This document shows, piece by piece, positions 24,705-36,186 of a stretch of DNA of 43,159 nt. The stretch is from an uncultured Acetatifactor sp. (lineage in GTDB: Bacteria > Bacillota > Clostridia > Lachnospirales > Lachnospiraceae): assembly GCA_947627535.1 (NCBI GenBank), contig CANQWM010000024.1, forward strand, positions 1-43,159. The letters are read 5' to 3'. Position 1 is the stretch's first letter. Each line of letters starts with the position of its first letter. The notes under the pieces are model-generated. The model did no database searches and was not told where the DNA came from. It saw only the letters and a list, made by a program, of their open reading frames with translations. The translations under genes and the position numbers were made by a program.

Positions 24705-27281
24705 TTATTCCGTTTCTTCCTCTGAAATCTGTTCCTTCATGATCGCATTTTCCAGAGTTTCTTCCTCCGGAATATTTTCCATGGCGTCCTCCACATTGTC
24801 AAACTCCTGTTCCCCGTTGGAGATTTTTTCCCGAACCTTGGCAATTTTTGCAATCTTGACGCCGCTGTCAAGATCCATCATCTTAACGCCGGAGGTAATC
24901 CTGCTGTAGGTAGAGATATCCTGGCTTCTCAGCTGGATAATGATCCCCTCCGTCGTGATCAGCATGATCTCGCTTTCGTCGTCCACTGCCTTAACGCCGA
25001 TCACGTCGCCTGTCTTTTCCGTAATTTTATAGCATTTCAGGCCCTTTCCGCCACGTTTCTGGATCGTAAACTCACTTAAGAGAGTACGCTTTCCAAGGCC
25101 ATTTTCAGATACGACGAGAAGGGAACTCCCCTGGCTCTGCAGCTGCATGCCGACCACTTCATCCTGATCGGCCAGATTCATTCCGATCACGCCCATGGAA
25201 GCTCTGCCCGTATTCCTGACGTCCGTCTCTTTAAAACGGATGCACATTCCATGCTTTGTCACAAGGAAAATCTCACTGTCCTGATCCGTGGATTTTACTT
25301 CGATCAGCTCATCTTCATCCCTTAATGTAATAGCGGTGAGACCATTTTTGCGGATATTGGCAAATTCCTGAAGCGACGTTTTTTTCACAATACCCGTCTT
25401 TGTCACCATAAACAGATTTTTCCTGTCATTGTAATCTTTTATGGGAATCATTGCGGTAATCTTTTCACCGGGAGAAAGCTGAAGAAGATTCACAATGGCG
25501 GTTCCTCTCGCAGTCCTTCCCGCTTCCGGAATCTCATAAGCCTTCAAGCGGTACACACGCCCGTAATTAGTAAAGAAATTCAAGTAGTTATGGGTCGTCG
25601 TCATAAGAAGATCTTCAATAAAATCTTCTTCGATGGTCTGCATCCCCTTGATTCCTTTTCCGCCGCGGTTCTGCGCCTTAAAATTGTCTACCGTCATTCG
25701 CTTGATATATCCCAGATTCGTCATTGCGATAACGGTATTTTCCAAAGGTATCATGTCTTCAACGGAGATATCCGTTAAGTCATAGCTGATCTTACTTCTC
25801 CTGTCGTCCCCGTATTTCTGGGCAATTGTCAGGATTTCTTCCCGGATAACCCCGAGAAGAAGCTTTTCATCCGCAAGGATGGCCTTTAACTGCGCAATAC
25901 GGATTTCAAGCTCCTTATGCTCTTTTTCCAGCTTTTCTCTCTCCAGACCGGTGAGAGCGCGGAGACGCATTTCTACAATGGCGTTTGCCTGAACCTCCGT
26001 CAGTTCAAACCGCTCCATCAATCTTTCCTTTGCGGTCTGCGGCGTATCACTGCTGCGGATGATGGAGATAACTTCATCAATAAAATCAAGGGCTTTCAGC
26101 AGACCCTGTAAAATATGATCTCTCTCCTCCGCCTTGTTCAGCTCGTACTTTGTCCTTCTTGTGACTACATCTTCCTGATGCTTCAGATAAAAGTCAAGCA
26201 TCTCAAGAAGCGTCATAATCTTAGGCTCATTGTTGACCAGAGCCAGCATGATCACTCCAAATGTATCCTGAAGCTGTGTATGCTTATAAAGCTGATTCAG
26301 GATAACGTTAGCGTTGACATCCTTTCTCAGCTCAATGACGACTCTGACGCCCTCTCTGTTTGACTCGTCCCTTATACTGGTAATGCCATCAATTTTCTTT
26401 AACTTTACAAGCTCCGCGATCTTAATAATCAGATTCGCCTTGTTCACCATATAAGGCAGTTCTGTTGCGACGATTTGGGTTTTGCCGTTGGGGAGCGTTT
26501 CAATATCCGTGACGGCTCTGACAAGGATTTTGCCCCGGCCGGTTCTGTATGCTTCCTCGCATCCCCTTGTCCCAAGGATCAGACCTCCGGTGGGAAAATC
26601 CGGCGCCTTTATGATTTCAAGAACCTCTTCTATGGTTGTAGCTCTGTTTTCGTTAATTTTGTTGTCTATAATTTTTACCACCGCGTTTACCACTTCGCGG
26701 AGATTATGAGGCGGAATATTGGTGGCCATGCCCACGGCGATACCGGTAGTGCCGTTTACAAGAAGGTTGGGATACCGGCTGGGAAGGACCACGGGCTCCT
26801 TTTCCGTGTCGTCAAAGTTCGGCATGAAATCTACGGTATCTTTGTCAATATCCGCAAGAAGCTGAGTGGAAATTTTAGAAAGTCTCGCCTCAGTATAACG
26901 CATGGCAGCCGCTCCGTCCCCGTCCATGGAACCGAAGTTTCCGTGACCGTCAACGAGAGGATATCTTGTGGACCAGTCCTGTGCCATATTTACCAGCGCG
27001 CCATAGATAGAGCTGTCGCCGTGAGGATGATATTTACCCATGGTATCACCAACGATACGGGCGCTCTTACGGTGCGGTTTGTCAGGTCCGTTGTTCAGTT
27101 CTACCATGGAATAGAGCACGCGGCGCTGGACCGGCTTCAGACCGTCTCTTACGTCAGGAAGCGCTCTGGACGCGATAACGCTCATGGCATAATCAATATA
27201 AAAGGTCTCCATCCGCTCTTTCAGGTCAACCTCATGGATCTTGTCAACACCGGGAACCTTATCAAAAATATCGTCGTTCAT
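24705..27281 (-). CDS. gyrA: DNA gyrase subunit A
   Basis: Breakage-reunion subunit of gyrase, 858 residues. The winged-helix/tower core includes the quinolone region [10 protein letters not shown] and the catalytic tyrosine Y129 in [10 protein letters not shown]. The C-terminal beta-pinwheel has repeated blades and a GyrA box ([10 protein letters not shown]), which marks it as gyrase rather than topoisomerase IV. At the position of E. coli Asp87 the residue is Gly94, while the Ser83 equivalent (S90) is kept. A 50-residue acidic tail follows the pinwheel. It is 48 bp downstream of gyrB. Confidence 0.98.
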   Translation of the reverse strand: MNDDIFDKVPGVDKIHEVDLKERMETFYIDYAMSVIASRALPDVRDGLKPVQRRVLYSMVELNNGPDKPHRKSARIVGDTMGKYHPHGDSSIYGALVNMAQDWSTRYPLVDGHGNFGSMDGDGAAAMRYTEARLSKISTQLLADIDKDTVDFMPNFDDTEKEPVVLPSRYPNLLVNGTTGIAVGMATNIPPHNLREVVNAVVKIIDNKINENRATTIEEVLEIIKAPDFPTGGLILGTRGCEEAYRTGRGKILVRAVTDIETLPNGKTQIVATELPYMVNKANLIIKIAELVKLKKIDGITSIRDESNREGVRVVIELRKDVNANVILNQLYKHTQLQDTFGVIMLALVNNEPKIMTLLEMLDFYLKHQEDVVTRRTKYELNKAEERDHILQGLLKALDFIDEVISIIRSSDTPQTAKERLMERFELTEVQANAIVEMRLRALTGLEREKLEKEHKELEIRIAQLKAILADEKLLLGVIREEILTIAQKYGDDRRSKISYDLTDISVEDMIPLENTVIAMTNLGYIKRMTVDNFKAQNRGGKGIKGMQTIEEDFIEDLLMTTTHNYLNFFTNYGRVYRLKAYEIPEAGRTARGTAIVNLLQLSPGEKITAMIPIKDYNDRKNLFMVTKTGIVKKTSLQEFANIRKNGLTAITLRDEDELIEVKSTDQDSEIFLVTKHGMCIRFKETDVRNTGRASMGVIGMNLADQDEVVGMQLQSQGSSLLVVSENGLGKRTLLSEFTIQKRGGKGLKCYKITEKTGDVIGVKAVDDESEIMLITTEGIIIQLRSQDISTYSRITSGVKMMDLDSGVKIAKIAKVREKISNGEQEFDNVEDAMENIPEEETLENAIMKEQISEEETE

Positions 27282-27329
27282 TTTTCCTCACAATCTCCTG
27301 CTGCCTCATAATATGCTTTTCACATCAGA

Positions 27330-29426
<2,097 letters not shown>

Positions 29427-30536
29427 TCAAAAAAATATATTCTGTTCTGTGCCGTTCCTGCAGATGACAGATCCATTCGATACCTGAAAAACCCTGTTGA
29501 TCTCAAACCTGTTTCTGACAAATTCTTCCAGACCCGTGCAGGTAATGATCGTCTGGATATCACCGATGCTGTTCAAAAGATAATTCTGTCTGTTGGAATC
29601 CAGTTCCGAAAGCACATCATCCAGCAAAAGAACCGGCGTATCCTTCGATATTTTTTTTACAAGCTCTATTTCAGAAAGTTTTAAGGACAGAGCAGCCGTG
29701 CGCTGCTGTCCCTGGGATCCAAATTTTCTGATATCAACGTTTCCGACCATAAAAGAAAAATCATCCCTGTGAGGTCCCACAGACGTCATTTTTGCTTTTA
29801 TATCTCTGTCCTGGCTGAATTTCAATTTTTTTTCAAACTCTTCAATCTCCACATCCGGTTCATATTTGATCAGAATCTCTTCTTTTCCGCCGGAAAGTTT
29901 TTTATGTATTTCATGGATAATATCATTTAACTGATCCACAAACAGCCTGCGCCGCTCTATGATCCTGCCCCCAAAAGAAACCAGCTGCATATCCCAGATA
30001 CCCAATGTTTCCTTCAGATCAGGATTCATGTACATATCCTTCAAAAGCTTATTTCTCTGGTTTATGATCTTATTGTAATGGTTCAGGTTATAAAGATAGA
30101 GGCTGTCAAGCTGGCACAGCTCCATATCCACAAATCTTCTTCTCTCCGAAGGACCATTTTTGATGATTCCAAGATCTTCCGGGGAAAAGAAAACCACATT
30201 ACATAATCCCAATAAATCGGCGGCCTTTTTAATTTTCTGGCCGTCGATTGCAATTCCCTTTGACTTACTCTTTCTAAGGTGCATATCAACTCTGGTTTCA
30301 ATGCCTTCTTTTTCAAGATAAGTTCTGATATGGGATTCCTCTTTATCAAAACGTATAATTTCTCTGTCCTTGCTCCCCCGGTGCGATTTTGTCGTAGCCG
30401 CCAGATAAATTGCCTCCAGGATATTCGTCTTTCCCTGAGCATTGTCTCCATAAAGGATATTTGTGCCCCGGTCAAACTGTATGGTAAGAGATTCATAATT
30501 TCTGTAATCCGCCAGCTCTATTGACTTGATAAACAT
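29427..30536 (-). CDS. recF: DNA replication and repair protein RecF
   Basis: SMC-like ATPase that helps load RecA at gaps, 369 residues. Walker A GDNAQGKTN follows LADYRNYESL at the N-terminus; the signature region is FGSQGQQRTAALSLKL and Walker B is PVLLLDDVLSELD. Located between yaaA (19 bp upstream) and gyrB, the standard Bacillota order. Confidence 0.97.
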   Translation of the reverse strand: MFIKSIELADYRNYESLTIQFDRGTNILYGDNAQGKTNILEAIYLAATTKSHRGSKDREIIRFDKEESHIRTYLEKEGIETRVDMHLRKSKSKGIAIDGQKIKKAADLLGLCNVVFFSPEDLGIIKNGPSERRRFVDMELCQLDSLYLYNLNHYNKIINQRNKLLKDMYMNPDLKETLGIWDMQLVSFGGRIIERRRLFVDQLNDIIHEIHKKLSGGKEEILIKYEPDVEIEEFEKKLKFSQDRDIKAKMTSVGPHRDDFSFMVGNVDIRKFGSQGQQRTAALSLKLSEIELVKKISKDTPVLLLDDVLSELDSNRQNYLLNSIGDIQTIITCTGLEEFVRNRFEINRVFQVSNGSVICRNGTEQNIFF

Positions 30537-30555
30537 GTTCTGTACCGTCTTTATT

Positions 30556-30762
30556 TTACTTGATTAAGATCGTCTCTCCGTCAAATTCAACGACATCTCC
30601 CGAAACAAGCTTTTTTCCACGCTGCGTCTCAACCTGCCCGTTTACTTTTACAAGGCCATCCTGAACGGCATATTTTGCGTCAACACCGGACTGTGCCATT
30701 CCGGAAGCCTTGAGTGCCTGCCCCAGCTTAATAAAATCTTCTCTCAACTGAACGGTGATCAT
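30556..30762 (-). CDS. yaaA: S4-domain RNA-binding protein YaaA
   Basis: Small S4-fold protein of 68 residues (IKLGQALKASGMAQSG, VKVNGQVETQRGKKL). In Bacillus the homologue between dnaN and recF is linked to ribosome assembly. It is 10 bp downstream of dnaN and 19 bp upstream of recF, and thus inside the dnaN-recF-gyrBA transcript. Confidence 0.93.
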   Translation of the reverse strand: MITVQLREDFIKLGQALKASGMAQSGVDAKYAVQDGLVKVNGQVETQRGKKLVSGDVVEFDGETILIK

Positions 30763-30772
30763 TTTTACACTC

Positions 30773-31882
30773 CTAGCTGACAGTGGTAAAGTTTACAGGA
30801 AGAATCAGATATATATAGCTTTCCTCTTTGTTTTTTATAAAACAGGGAGCTTTCGGATTTACCATATAAATATCAATTTCTTCATCATCGATCACTTTGA
30901 GCGCGTCAATTAAAAATTTCGGATTAAATCCGATCATCAGGTCCTTGCCCTGCTTTTCAATATCAATATCTTCATTCATACTTCCGAGTATGGAATTAAT
31001 TTTTAATTCCATTCTGCCGTCAATTATATTGATGATGATAGGTTTTTTGTCGCCTTCCTTTACAAGAAGAGTCGCTCTGTCAATACAGTTTAAAAATTCT
31101 TTCTTGTTAATTTTTACCTTTGTCTCATAATCGCTGGAAAGCATCTGGTCGATTCTGAAATACTCTCCTTCGATCAGCCTTGAAACAACGGTTGTATTAT
31201 CAAATTCAAATACAATATGCTTGGATGTAAAGGAGATTGTCACATCGTTTTCCGTTCCGCCGGGAAGAATCTTACTGACTTCATTTAAGGTCTTTCCGGG
31301 AACGACAACCTTTTTTGATTCATAATGATCTCTCAGCTGTATCTTTCTGATAGAAATTCTGTGTCCGTCAAGAGATACCACCTTCAATTCATTTTCATTT
31401 ATTTCAAACAACTCTCCCGTCATCAGCTTATTGTTATCGTTGTCAGAGATGGAAAATATAGTCTGTCTGACAACTTCCTTCAACGTAAACTGGCTGATTA
31501 TGATACTGTCTTCCTTTTCCACAACGGGCAGATAGGAAAAATCTTCTCCGGATTTGCCGATAATGGTAAATCTGGACTTTTCACAGGTTATAACGGTTTT
31601 ATAGGAATCATCCGTTTCCATGGTAATGTCATTGTCGGGAAGCTTCCTCACAATCTCAAGAAAAATCTTCGCATCCAGCGCTATGGAGCCTTTTTCAATG
31701 ATTTCCCCTTTGATAATAGTCTCAATACCAAGATCCATGTCATTTGCTGTCAGCGTAATAATTCCCATGGAAGCATCTACCATGATACACTCTAATATAG
31801 ACATGGTTGTTTTGTTGGATACAGCCTTTGACACAATCTGTACTCCGTTCAGCAGATCAGATTTGGAACAAACAAGCTTCAT
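30773..31882 (-). CDS. dnaN: DNA polymerase III beta sliding clamp
   Basis: Processivity clamp, 369 residues, with the three-domain clamp pattern and the usual end (IYLILPVNF near the C-terminus). GAAGGGAG lies upstream of the ATG. A variant DnaA box (TGTGAATAA, 31882-31890) overlaps the start region. Second gene of the origin cluster, 239 bp after dnaA. Confidence 0.98.
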   Translation of the reverse strand: MKLVCSKSDLLNGVQIVSKAVSNKTTMSILECIMVDASMGIITLTANDMDLGIETIIKGEIIEKGSIALDAKIFLEIVRKLPDNDITMETDDSYKTVITCEKSRFTIIGKSGEDFSYLPVVEKEDSIIISQFTLKEVVRQTIFSISDNDNNKLMTGELFEINENELKVVSLDGHRISIRKIQLRDHYESKKVVVPGKTLNEVSKILPGGTENDVTISFTSKHIVFEFDNTTVVSRLIEGEYFRIDQMLSSDYETKVKINKKEFLNCIDRATLLVKEGDKKPIIINIIDGRMELKINSILGSMNEDIDIEKQGKDLMIGFNPKFLIDALKVIDDEEIDIYMVNPKAPCFIKNKEESYIYLILPVNFTTVS

Positions 31883-32121
31883 GTGAATAACTCCCTTCGC
31901 AATTTAAGTGTGCTGCCTGCGGGCAGGCGTATCATATATAAAATAAAGAATTTCATAATCTATATAATAAAGGATGTTGATTTGTGCATAACCACCTCTA
32001 TTATACTATTTTTAAAGGAAAAAGAAAATGGAAAAGTGGTGAATAATTTCATATTAACCTTATATTAAGTCCAGAATTATACACATAGTCATTTTTTCTT
32101 TTTCTTTTGACATAAAGTTTT
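31883..32121. other. dnaA-dnaN intergenic region with DnaA-box variants and promoter elements
   Basis: AT-rich gap of 239 bp. One-mismatch DnaA boxes lie at 31882-31890 (TGTGAATAA), 31983-31991 (TGTGCATAA) and 32077-32085 (TTATACACA). A consensus minus-strand -10 TATAAT is at 32005-32000 with no clear -35; further TATA-rich stretches follow at about 31955-31970. A short GC hairpin GCCTGC-GG-GCAGGC (31915-31928) lies in the dnaN leader. In Bacillus subtilis the matching gap is the second half of a bipartite origin. Confidence 0.6.
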
Positions 32122-33495
32122 TTATGAAGGAGATAATTTTTTCATAATAACTTCAATCTTGTTTTTAAGTTCCTCATTTCTTTCAATTTCTGCAGAAATC
32201 TTGTCTACACCGTTGATAACGGTTGTATGGTCTTTTTTGCCAAGAATTTTTGCAATGCTGACCAGAGAAGTATCCGTCAGTTTTCTGCACAGGTACATTA
32301 CGACATGTCTTGGCAGTACAAATTCTGAATTTCTCTTTTTTGAGGTAATGTCTTCCGGTCTTACGCCGAAATGTTCTGCCACTACATTAATGATGAGAGT
32401 CGGCGTAATGTCTGTTGTCTTATTCGGATTGATTGCGTCTTTCAGCGCATCCTCAGCCAGAGACATGGTAAGTTCCTTATTTTTCAGTTTTGCGTATGCT
32501 ATGATTTTATTGAAGGCGCCCTCCAGTTCCCTGATGTTGGATTTTATATTTGTGGCGATGTACTTCATGATTTCTTCATCTATCTGCTGTTCGCAGGATT
32601 CCGCATTTTTCTTCAAAATCGCCATCCTTGTCTCATAATCCGGAGGCTGGATGTCCACAATCAGGCCCCATTCAAAACGGGAACGGAATCTTTCATCCAG
32701 GGTTTCCATCTCTTTTGGATGTTTGTCGGAGGATAGAATGATCTGTTTTCCCGCCATATGAAGCGAGTTAAAAGTGTGGAAAAACTCTTCCTGGGTGCTT
32801 TCCTTTCCTATTATAAATTGTACATCGTCTACCATAAGTACATCCACGGTTCTGTATTTTTCGCGAAGCTTCGACATGGAAGCGGCATTACCGCTCCTGA
32901 TGGATTCGATCACTTCGTTTGTAAATTCTTCACTGGTTACATAAAGCACCTTTTTTTCCGGATTTTGCTCCAAGGTATAATGTCCGATCGAGTGCATCAG
33001 ATGCGTTTTTCCAAGTCCCGGTTTTCCATAGATATAGAGGGGATTATAAACCTCTCCCGGAAATTCGGCGACTGCGACTGCTGCGGAATGCGCAATCTTG
33101 TTGTTGCTCCCTACTACAAAGGTACTGAAATTATATTTAGGGTTCAGATTTGCCATTTCAAATTTGATATTGTAAACAGGCTTCTGAGCGGAGGATTCAT
33201 TTTTAGAGGCCTCCAGCGTTTTCATATCTTTTTCAGAAATAAATTTTACGTCATAATTGTGGTCGAACATTTCTGAAATTGCAAACTGAAAGAAAATTTT
33301 ATATTTTAAAGAAATATATTTCAACGCATTTGCCTTATCAGACGGTATAATGATCCTTACCGTATTCTCTTCTATATCATAAAATTCCAGGGGTTCAATC
33401 CATAATTCATAAGCAATCGGCGTAAGCTCATGTTCTACTTTGATCGCTTCCTTAATGTCTGTCCAGTTTTCTCTTATCGCATCTGCAACGTCCAT
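32122..33495 (-). CDS. dnaA: Chromosomal replication initiator DnaA
   Basis: Origin-binding AAA+ initiator, 457 residues. Domain I (about 1-85), a short linker, then Walker A GKPGLGKTH (157-165), Walker B VLMVDDVQFI, and the C-terminal DNA-binding domain IV with the signature LTDTSLVSIAKILGKKDHTTV. The start at 33495 (MDVADAI) has AAAGGA 7 bases upstream; the longer frame to 33543 has none. Divergent from rpmH across the origin. Confidence 0.98.
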   Translation of the reverse strand: MDVADAIRENWTDIKEAIKVEHELTPIAYELWIEPLEFYDIEENTVRIIIPSDKANALKYISLKYKIFFQFAISEMFDHNYDVKFISEKDMKTLEASKNESSAQKPVYNIKFEMANLNPKYNFSTFVVGSNNKIAHSAAVAVAEFPGEVYNPLYIYGKPGLGKTHLMHSIGHYTLEQNPEKKVLYVTSEEFTNEVIESIRSGNAASMSKLREKYRTVDVLMVDDVQFIIGKESTQEEFFHTFNSLHMAGKQIILSSDKHPKEMETLDERFRSRFEWGLIVDIQPPDYETRMAILKKNAESCEQQIDEEIMKYIATNIKSNIRELEGAFNKIIAYAKLKNKELTMSLAEDALKDAINPNKTTDITPTLIINVVAEHFGVRPEDITSKKRNSEFVLPRHVVMYLCRKLTDTSLVSIAKILGKKDHTTVINGVDKISAEIERNEELKNKIEVIMKKLSPS

Positions 33496-34017
33496 ATTTA
33501 TTCCTTTCAATTCTGTTTCACAGAATATAATCATAAACCGCATACAAGTTCATTTTAATATAGAATTGTTCATATTTCAAATGTTAGTTATCAACATGAT
33601 ATGGATAAAGTTGTCCACATAGTGTCGATATTTATTAATTTATCTTTATGATTCACATTCATTTGTGGATATAATTGTGAATAAGTGGATAAGTTTCCTC
33701 TATGGTAAAAGATGCGTATTTGCTTAAAAGATTAGACTTTTACACATTTATTTCACATGCTGTAAGAAGAAAAACATGAATTATCCACAAGTAATCGACA
33801 TTATGTGTATAACTTAATTAACACTTTATTTTGTGGATATGTATGTGTATAACTATTTTTACAAAAAATTAATTGCTATACGCTCTAAATTTTATGTGAT
33901 TTTTCTTGACATTGGGGCCTTTTTCCGATACAATCAAAATGCTATTTTCCAAAAAAGAATAAAAATAATCGTTGCCTTTATGATATATGAAGGTTGAAGA
34001 GAAGGAGGTGCTTTTCC
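33496..34017. other. Replication origin region (oriC), dnaA-rpmH intergenic
   Basis: A 522-bp AT-rich gene-free stretch. One perfect DnaA box TTATCCACA (33781-33789) and at least nine one-mismatch boxes: 33588, 33600, 33611, 33664, 33677, 33684, 33804, 33832 and 33844 (start positions, both orientations). Between 33850 and 33900 runs an A/T-rich segment suitable for unwinding. The rpmH promoter occupies the right end. The dnaA promoter must also lie here, but I could not define it convincingly. Confidence 0.85.
33906..33934 (+). promoter_or_regulatory. rpmH promoter
   Basis: Consensus TTGACA (33906-33911), 17-bp spacer and TACAAT (33929-33934); the strongest promoter match in the window, as expected for a ribosomal-protein gene. 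The ATG is about 80 bp downstream. Confidence 0.8.
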
Positions 34018-34152
34018 ATGAAAATGACATATCAGCCTAAAAAGCGTTCCCATGCCAGGGTTCACGGATTCAGAGCCAGAATGAGTACTCCCGGCGGAAG
34101 GAAGGTTTTAGCTGCCAGACGTGCAAAAGGAAGAAAGAAACTATCTGTATAG
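34018..34152 (+). CDS. rpmH: 50S ribosomal protein L34
   Basis: Very small basic ribosomal protein of 44 residues, beginning [19 protein letters not shown] and ending GRKKLSV, the canonical L34 pattern. A near-perfect Shine-Dalgarno GAAGGAGGT lies 8 bases before the ATG. First gene of the rightward origin operon. Too short to stand out in ordinary ORF scans. Confidence 0.97.
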   Translation: MKMTYQPKKRSHARVHGFRARMSTPGGRKVLAARRAKGRKKLSV

Positions 34153-34182
34153 GTCACAGAAATGTGACCTTTTTCTTCTTTT
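34151..34182 (+). terminator. Hairpin terminator/attenuator between rpmH and rnpA
   Basis: AGGTCACA (34151-34158), GAAA tetraloop, TGTGACCT (34163-34170), then TTTTTCTTCTTTT. The rpmH stop codon runs into the stem. Since rnpA has no obvious promoter of its own, this probably works as a partial terminator that lowers rnpA relative to rpmH. Confidence 0.7.
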
Positions 34183-34215
34183 ATCAGGAAAATTAAATGA
34201 TATTAGGAAAACTAA

Positions 34216-34551
34216 ATGAAATTTTCTGAAAGCTTAAAGAAAAATTATCAATTTCAGACTGTTTTTAAAAAAGGTGTATCTCGTGCAGACAAGTATCTTG
34301 TCATGTACGTATTGGAAAATGGCACAGAACGTAACAGGATCGGAATCAGTGTAAGCAAAAAGGTTGGCAACAGTATCGTCAGGCACCGGGTGACGAGACT
34401 GGTGCGGGAAAGTTACCGATTACAGGAAGCAATGTTCAATAGTGGTTTGGATATTGTAATCGTGGCAAGGAAGAATGCAGCTTCGGTAGGTTATCATGAA
34501 ATAGAAAAAGCCCTGCTTCACCTTGGAAGGCTTCATCAGATTATGCTATGA
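34216..34551 (+). CDS. rnpA: Ribonuclease P protein component
   Basis: Protein subunit of RNase P for tRNA 5' maturation, 111 residues, with the RNR signature in [20 protein letters not shown] followed by [16 protein letters not shown] lies 7 bases before the ATG. The 17 bases upstream are an imperfect tandem copy of the start region (see findings). Its stop overlaps the yidD start (ATGA). Confidence 0.96.
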   Translation: MKFSESLKKNYQFQTVFKKGVSRADKYLVMYVLENGTERNRIGISVSKKVGNSIVRHRVTRLVRESYRLQEAMFNSGLDIVIVARKNAASVGYHEIEKALLHLGRLHQIML

Positions 34552-34757
34552 AAAAAATATTGATTTTTGGGATTAAAATGTATCAGAAATATCTGTCTCC
34601 TTTAAAAAGGACAAAATGTCCTTATATTCCCACGTGTTCTCAATACGGTCTTGAAGCCATTGAGAAGTATGGAGCTGTAAAGGGCGGGATTATGGCTTTT
34701 TGGAGAATTTTACGTTGCAATCCTTTTTCAAAGGGCGGGTATGATCCGGTTCCCTGA
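34548..34757 (+). CDS. yidD: Membrane protein insertion efficiency factor YidD
   Basis: Small membrane-associated protein of 69 residues with the family core [20 protein letters not shown] and [16 protein letters not shown], ending in the [12 protein letters not shown] signature. It assists the YidC pathway. Translationally coupled to rnpA. Confidence 0.95.
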   Translation: MKKILIFGIKMYQKYLSPLKRTKCPYIPTCSQYGLEAIEKYGAVKGGIMAFWRILRCNPFSKGGYDPVP

Positions 34758-34819
34758 TCTGCAGCATAATTTAAATCAGATATCATGTCCGAAAGAATCG
34801 GGCAGGGGGTAAATAAAAA

Positions 34820-36142
34820 ATGTATCTTATTTTGATGACAAAGAGCAGTACGCCGATTATAGGATGGATTGCAAGACTGCTTGGCTTTATCATGGATGGA
34901 ATTTTTAATTTGATCGATTTCATTGGAATTCCAAACATCGGCCTTGCGATTATCCTGTTTACAATCGTTGTAAATCTGCTGATGCTTCCATTAACAATCA
35001 GACAGCAGAAATTTTCAAAGTTGTCGGCTAAAATGAATCCTGAGATTCAGGCTATTACCGCAAAGTACAAAAATAAAAAGGATAATGAGTCCATGATGGC
35101 GCAGCAGCAGGAGGTTCAGGCTGTCTACGCAAAATATGGTGTATCCGCCAGCGGAAGCTGTGTACAGCTTTTGATCCAGATGCCGATATTGTTTGCCTTG
35201 TATAAGGTGATTCAGTCTATTCCTGCATATGTAAATAAGATCGGTAATGTTTTTGGTTCACTCGCGGATGTCATTATAAAAAATGATGGCGCGGAATTTC
35301 TGAAAAACTCCGGCAGCCAGACCATACAGAGAGTTGTCAGTTCCTATGGAAGTTCCATGAATAACGCAGGTACGTTAAAAAACGGTGTCATAGACGTACT
35401 GAACAAGCTTTCTTCAACAGATCTTTCTGTCATAGCGGATCATTATAATTTGAATCAGCTGACGTATCCGGCGGATGGCGGAAATCTGATTTTAGGCTCC
35501 GATGGCCTGATCAATACTTATAACAATTTTTTAGGTCTTAATATGGGAGATTCTCCCAGCGCGTTGATTCATTCCGCCTGGGCGTCGGATCCGAGACTCT
35601 GGGGTATTATTATTGGCGCTTTGTTGATTCCTGTTCTTTCCGCTCTTACACAGTGGATTAATGTAAAGCTGATGCCCCAGACTTCAGGCGGTGATGATAA
35701 GTCTTCCATGGCTTCTTCCATGAAGATGATGAACATGATTATGCCTTTGTTTTCTGCATGGCTGTGTTTTTCTTTTCCTGCAGGTCTTGGTCTTTACTGG
35801 GTAGCCGGCAGCGTGGTAAGGTCTGTTCAGCAGATTGTGATCAATAAGCATTTTGATAAGATGGATTTTGAAGAGATCATTAAGAAAAATTCTGCCAGAA
35901 GTTCCAAAAAGATGGAGAAGTTAAAAAAGAGGCAGGAGATGATGAACGCTTATGCAAATATGAATACAAGAAATATTCAGAGCAGAGCGAACAGTTATAA
36001 TAATTCCGCAAACGACACCGGAAAAACGGATTCTTCTCAGTCATCTTCCAATACGCCTGCTCCCGTAAATGCAAAGCCGGGAAGTATAACGGCAAAAGCA
36101 AATCTTGTTAAACAATATAACGAAAAAAATAACAATAAATGA
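34820..36142 (+). CDS. yidC: Membrane protein insertase YidC/Oxa1
   Basis: Oxa1-family insertase, 440 residues with about five transmembrane helices: one near 14-35, the pair around 40-60, and the C-terminal helices after WGIIIGALLIPV and IMPLFSAWLCFSFPAGLGLYW. The cytosolic coiled-coil hairpin (about 65-105, NPEIQAITAKYKNKKD) follows the second helix. A large extracytoplasmic stretch (about 140-250) and a Lys/Ser/Asn-rich tail of about 85 residues bracket the core. No lipoprotein signal Cys is seen, unlike Bacillus SpoIIIJ. GGGGGT lies before the ATG. Confidence 0.94.
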   Translation: MYLILMTKSSTPIIGWIARLLGFIMDGIFNLIDFIGIPNIGLAIILFTIVVNLLMLPLTIRQQKFSKLSAKMNPEIQAITAKYKNKKDNESMMAQQQEVQAVYAKYGVSASGSCVQLLIQMPILFALYKVIQSIPAYVNKIGNVFGSLADVIIKNDGAEFLKNSGSQTIQRVVSSYGSSMNNAGTLKNGVIDVLNKLSSTDLSVIADHYNLNQLTYPADGGNLILGSDGLINTYNNFLGLNMGDSPSALIHSAWASDPRLWGIIIGALLIPVLSALTQWINVKLMPQTSGGDDKSSMASSMKMMNMIMPLFSAWLCFSFPAGLGLYWVAGSVVRSVQQIVINKHFDKMDFEEIIKKNSARSSKKMEKLKKRQEMMNAYANMNTRNIQSRANSYNNSANDTGKTDSSQSSSNTPAPVNAKPGSITAKANLVKQYNEKNNNK

Positions 36143-36143
36143 A

Positions 36144-36165
36144 GCCGGTATCATTTTATACCGGC
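36144..36165 (+). other. RNA hairpin between yidC and jag
   Basis: GCCGGTAT (36144-36151), six-base loop, ATACCGGC (36158-36165), a perfect 8-bp stem just after the yidC stop and 21 bp before the jag start. No T-run, so an intercistronic stability or processing hairpin is more likely than a terminator. Confidence 0.5.
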
Positions 36166-36186
36166 GGCATAGAAAAGAGGTAACCT

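Noticed and set aside
26475..27311. Long plus-strand frames opposite gyrA and mutS2 (also 12350-13141 minus)
   Set aside because: They are shadows of strongly conserved genes, without ribosome sites or domains.
33565..33594. dnaA promoter (TTGATA, 18 bp, AACAAT on the minus strand)
   Set aside because: The -10 match is too poor to support, although overlap with a DnaA box would fit autoregulation.
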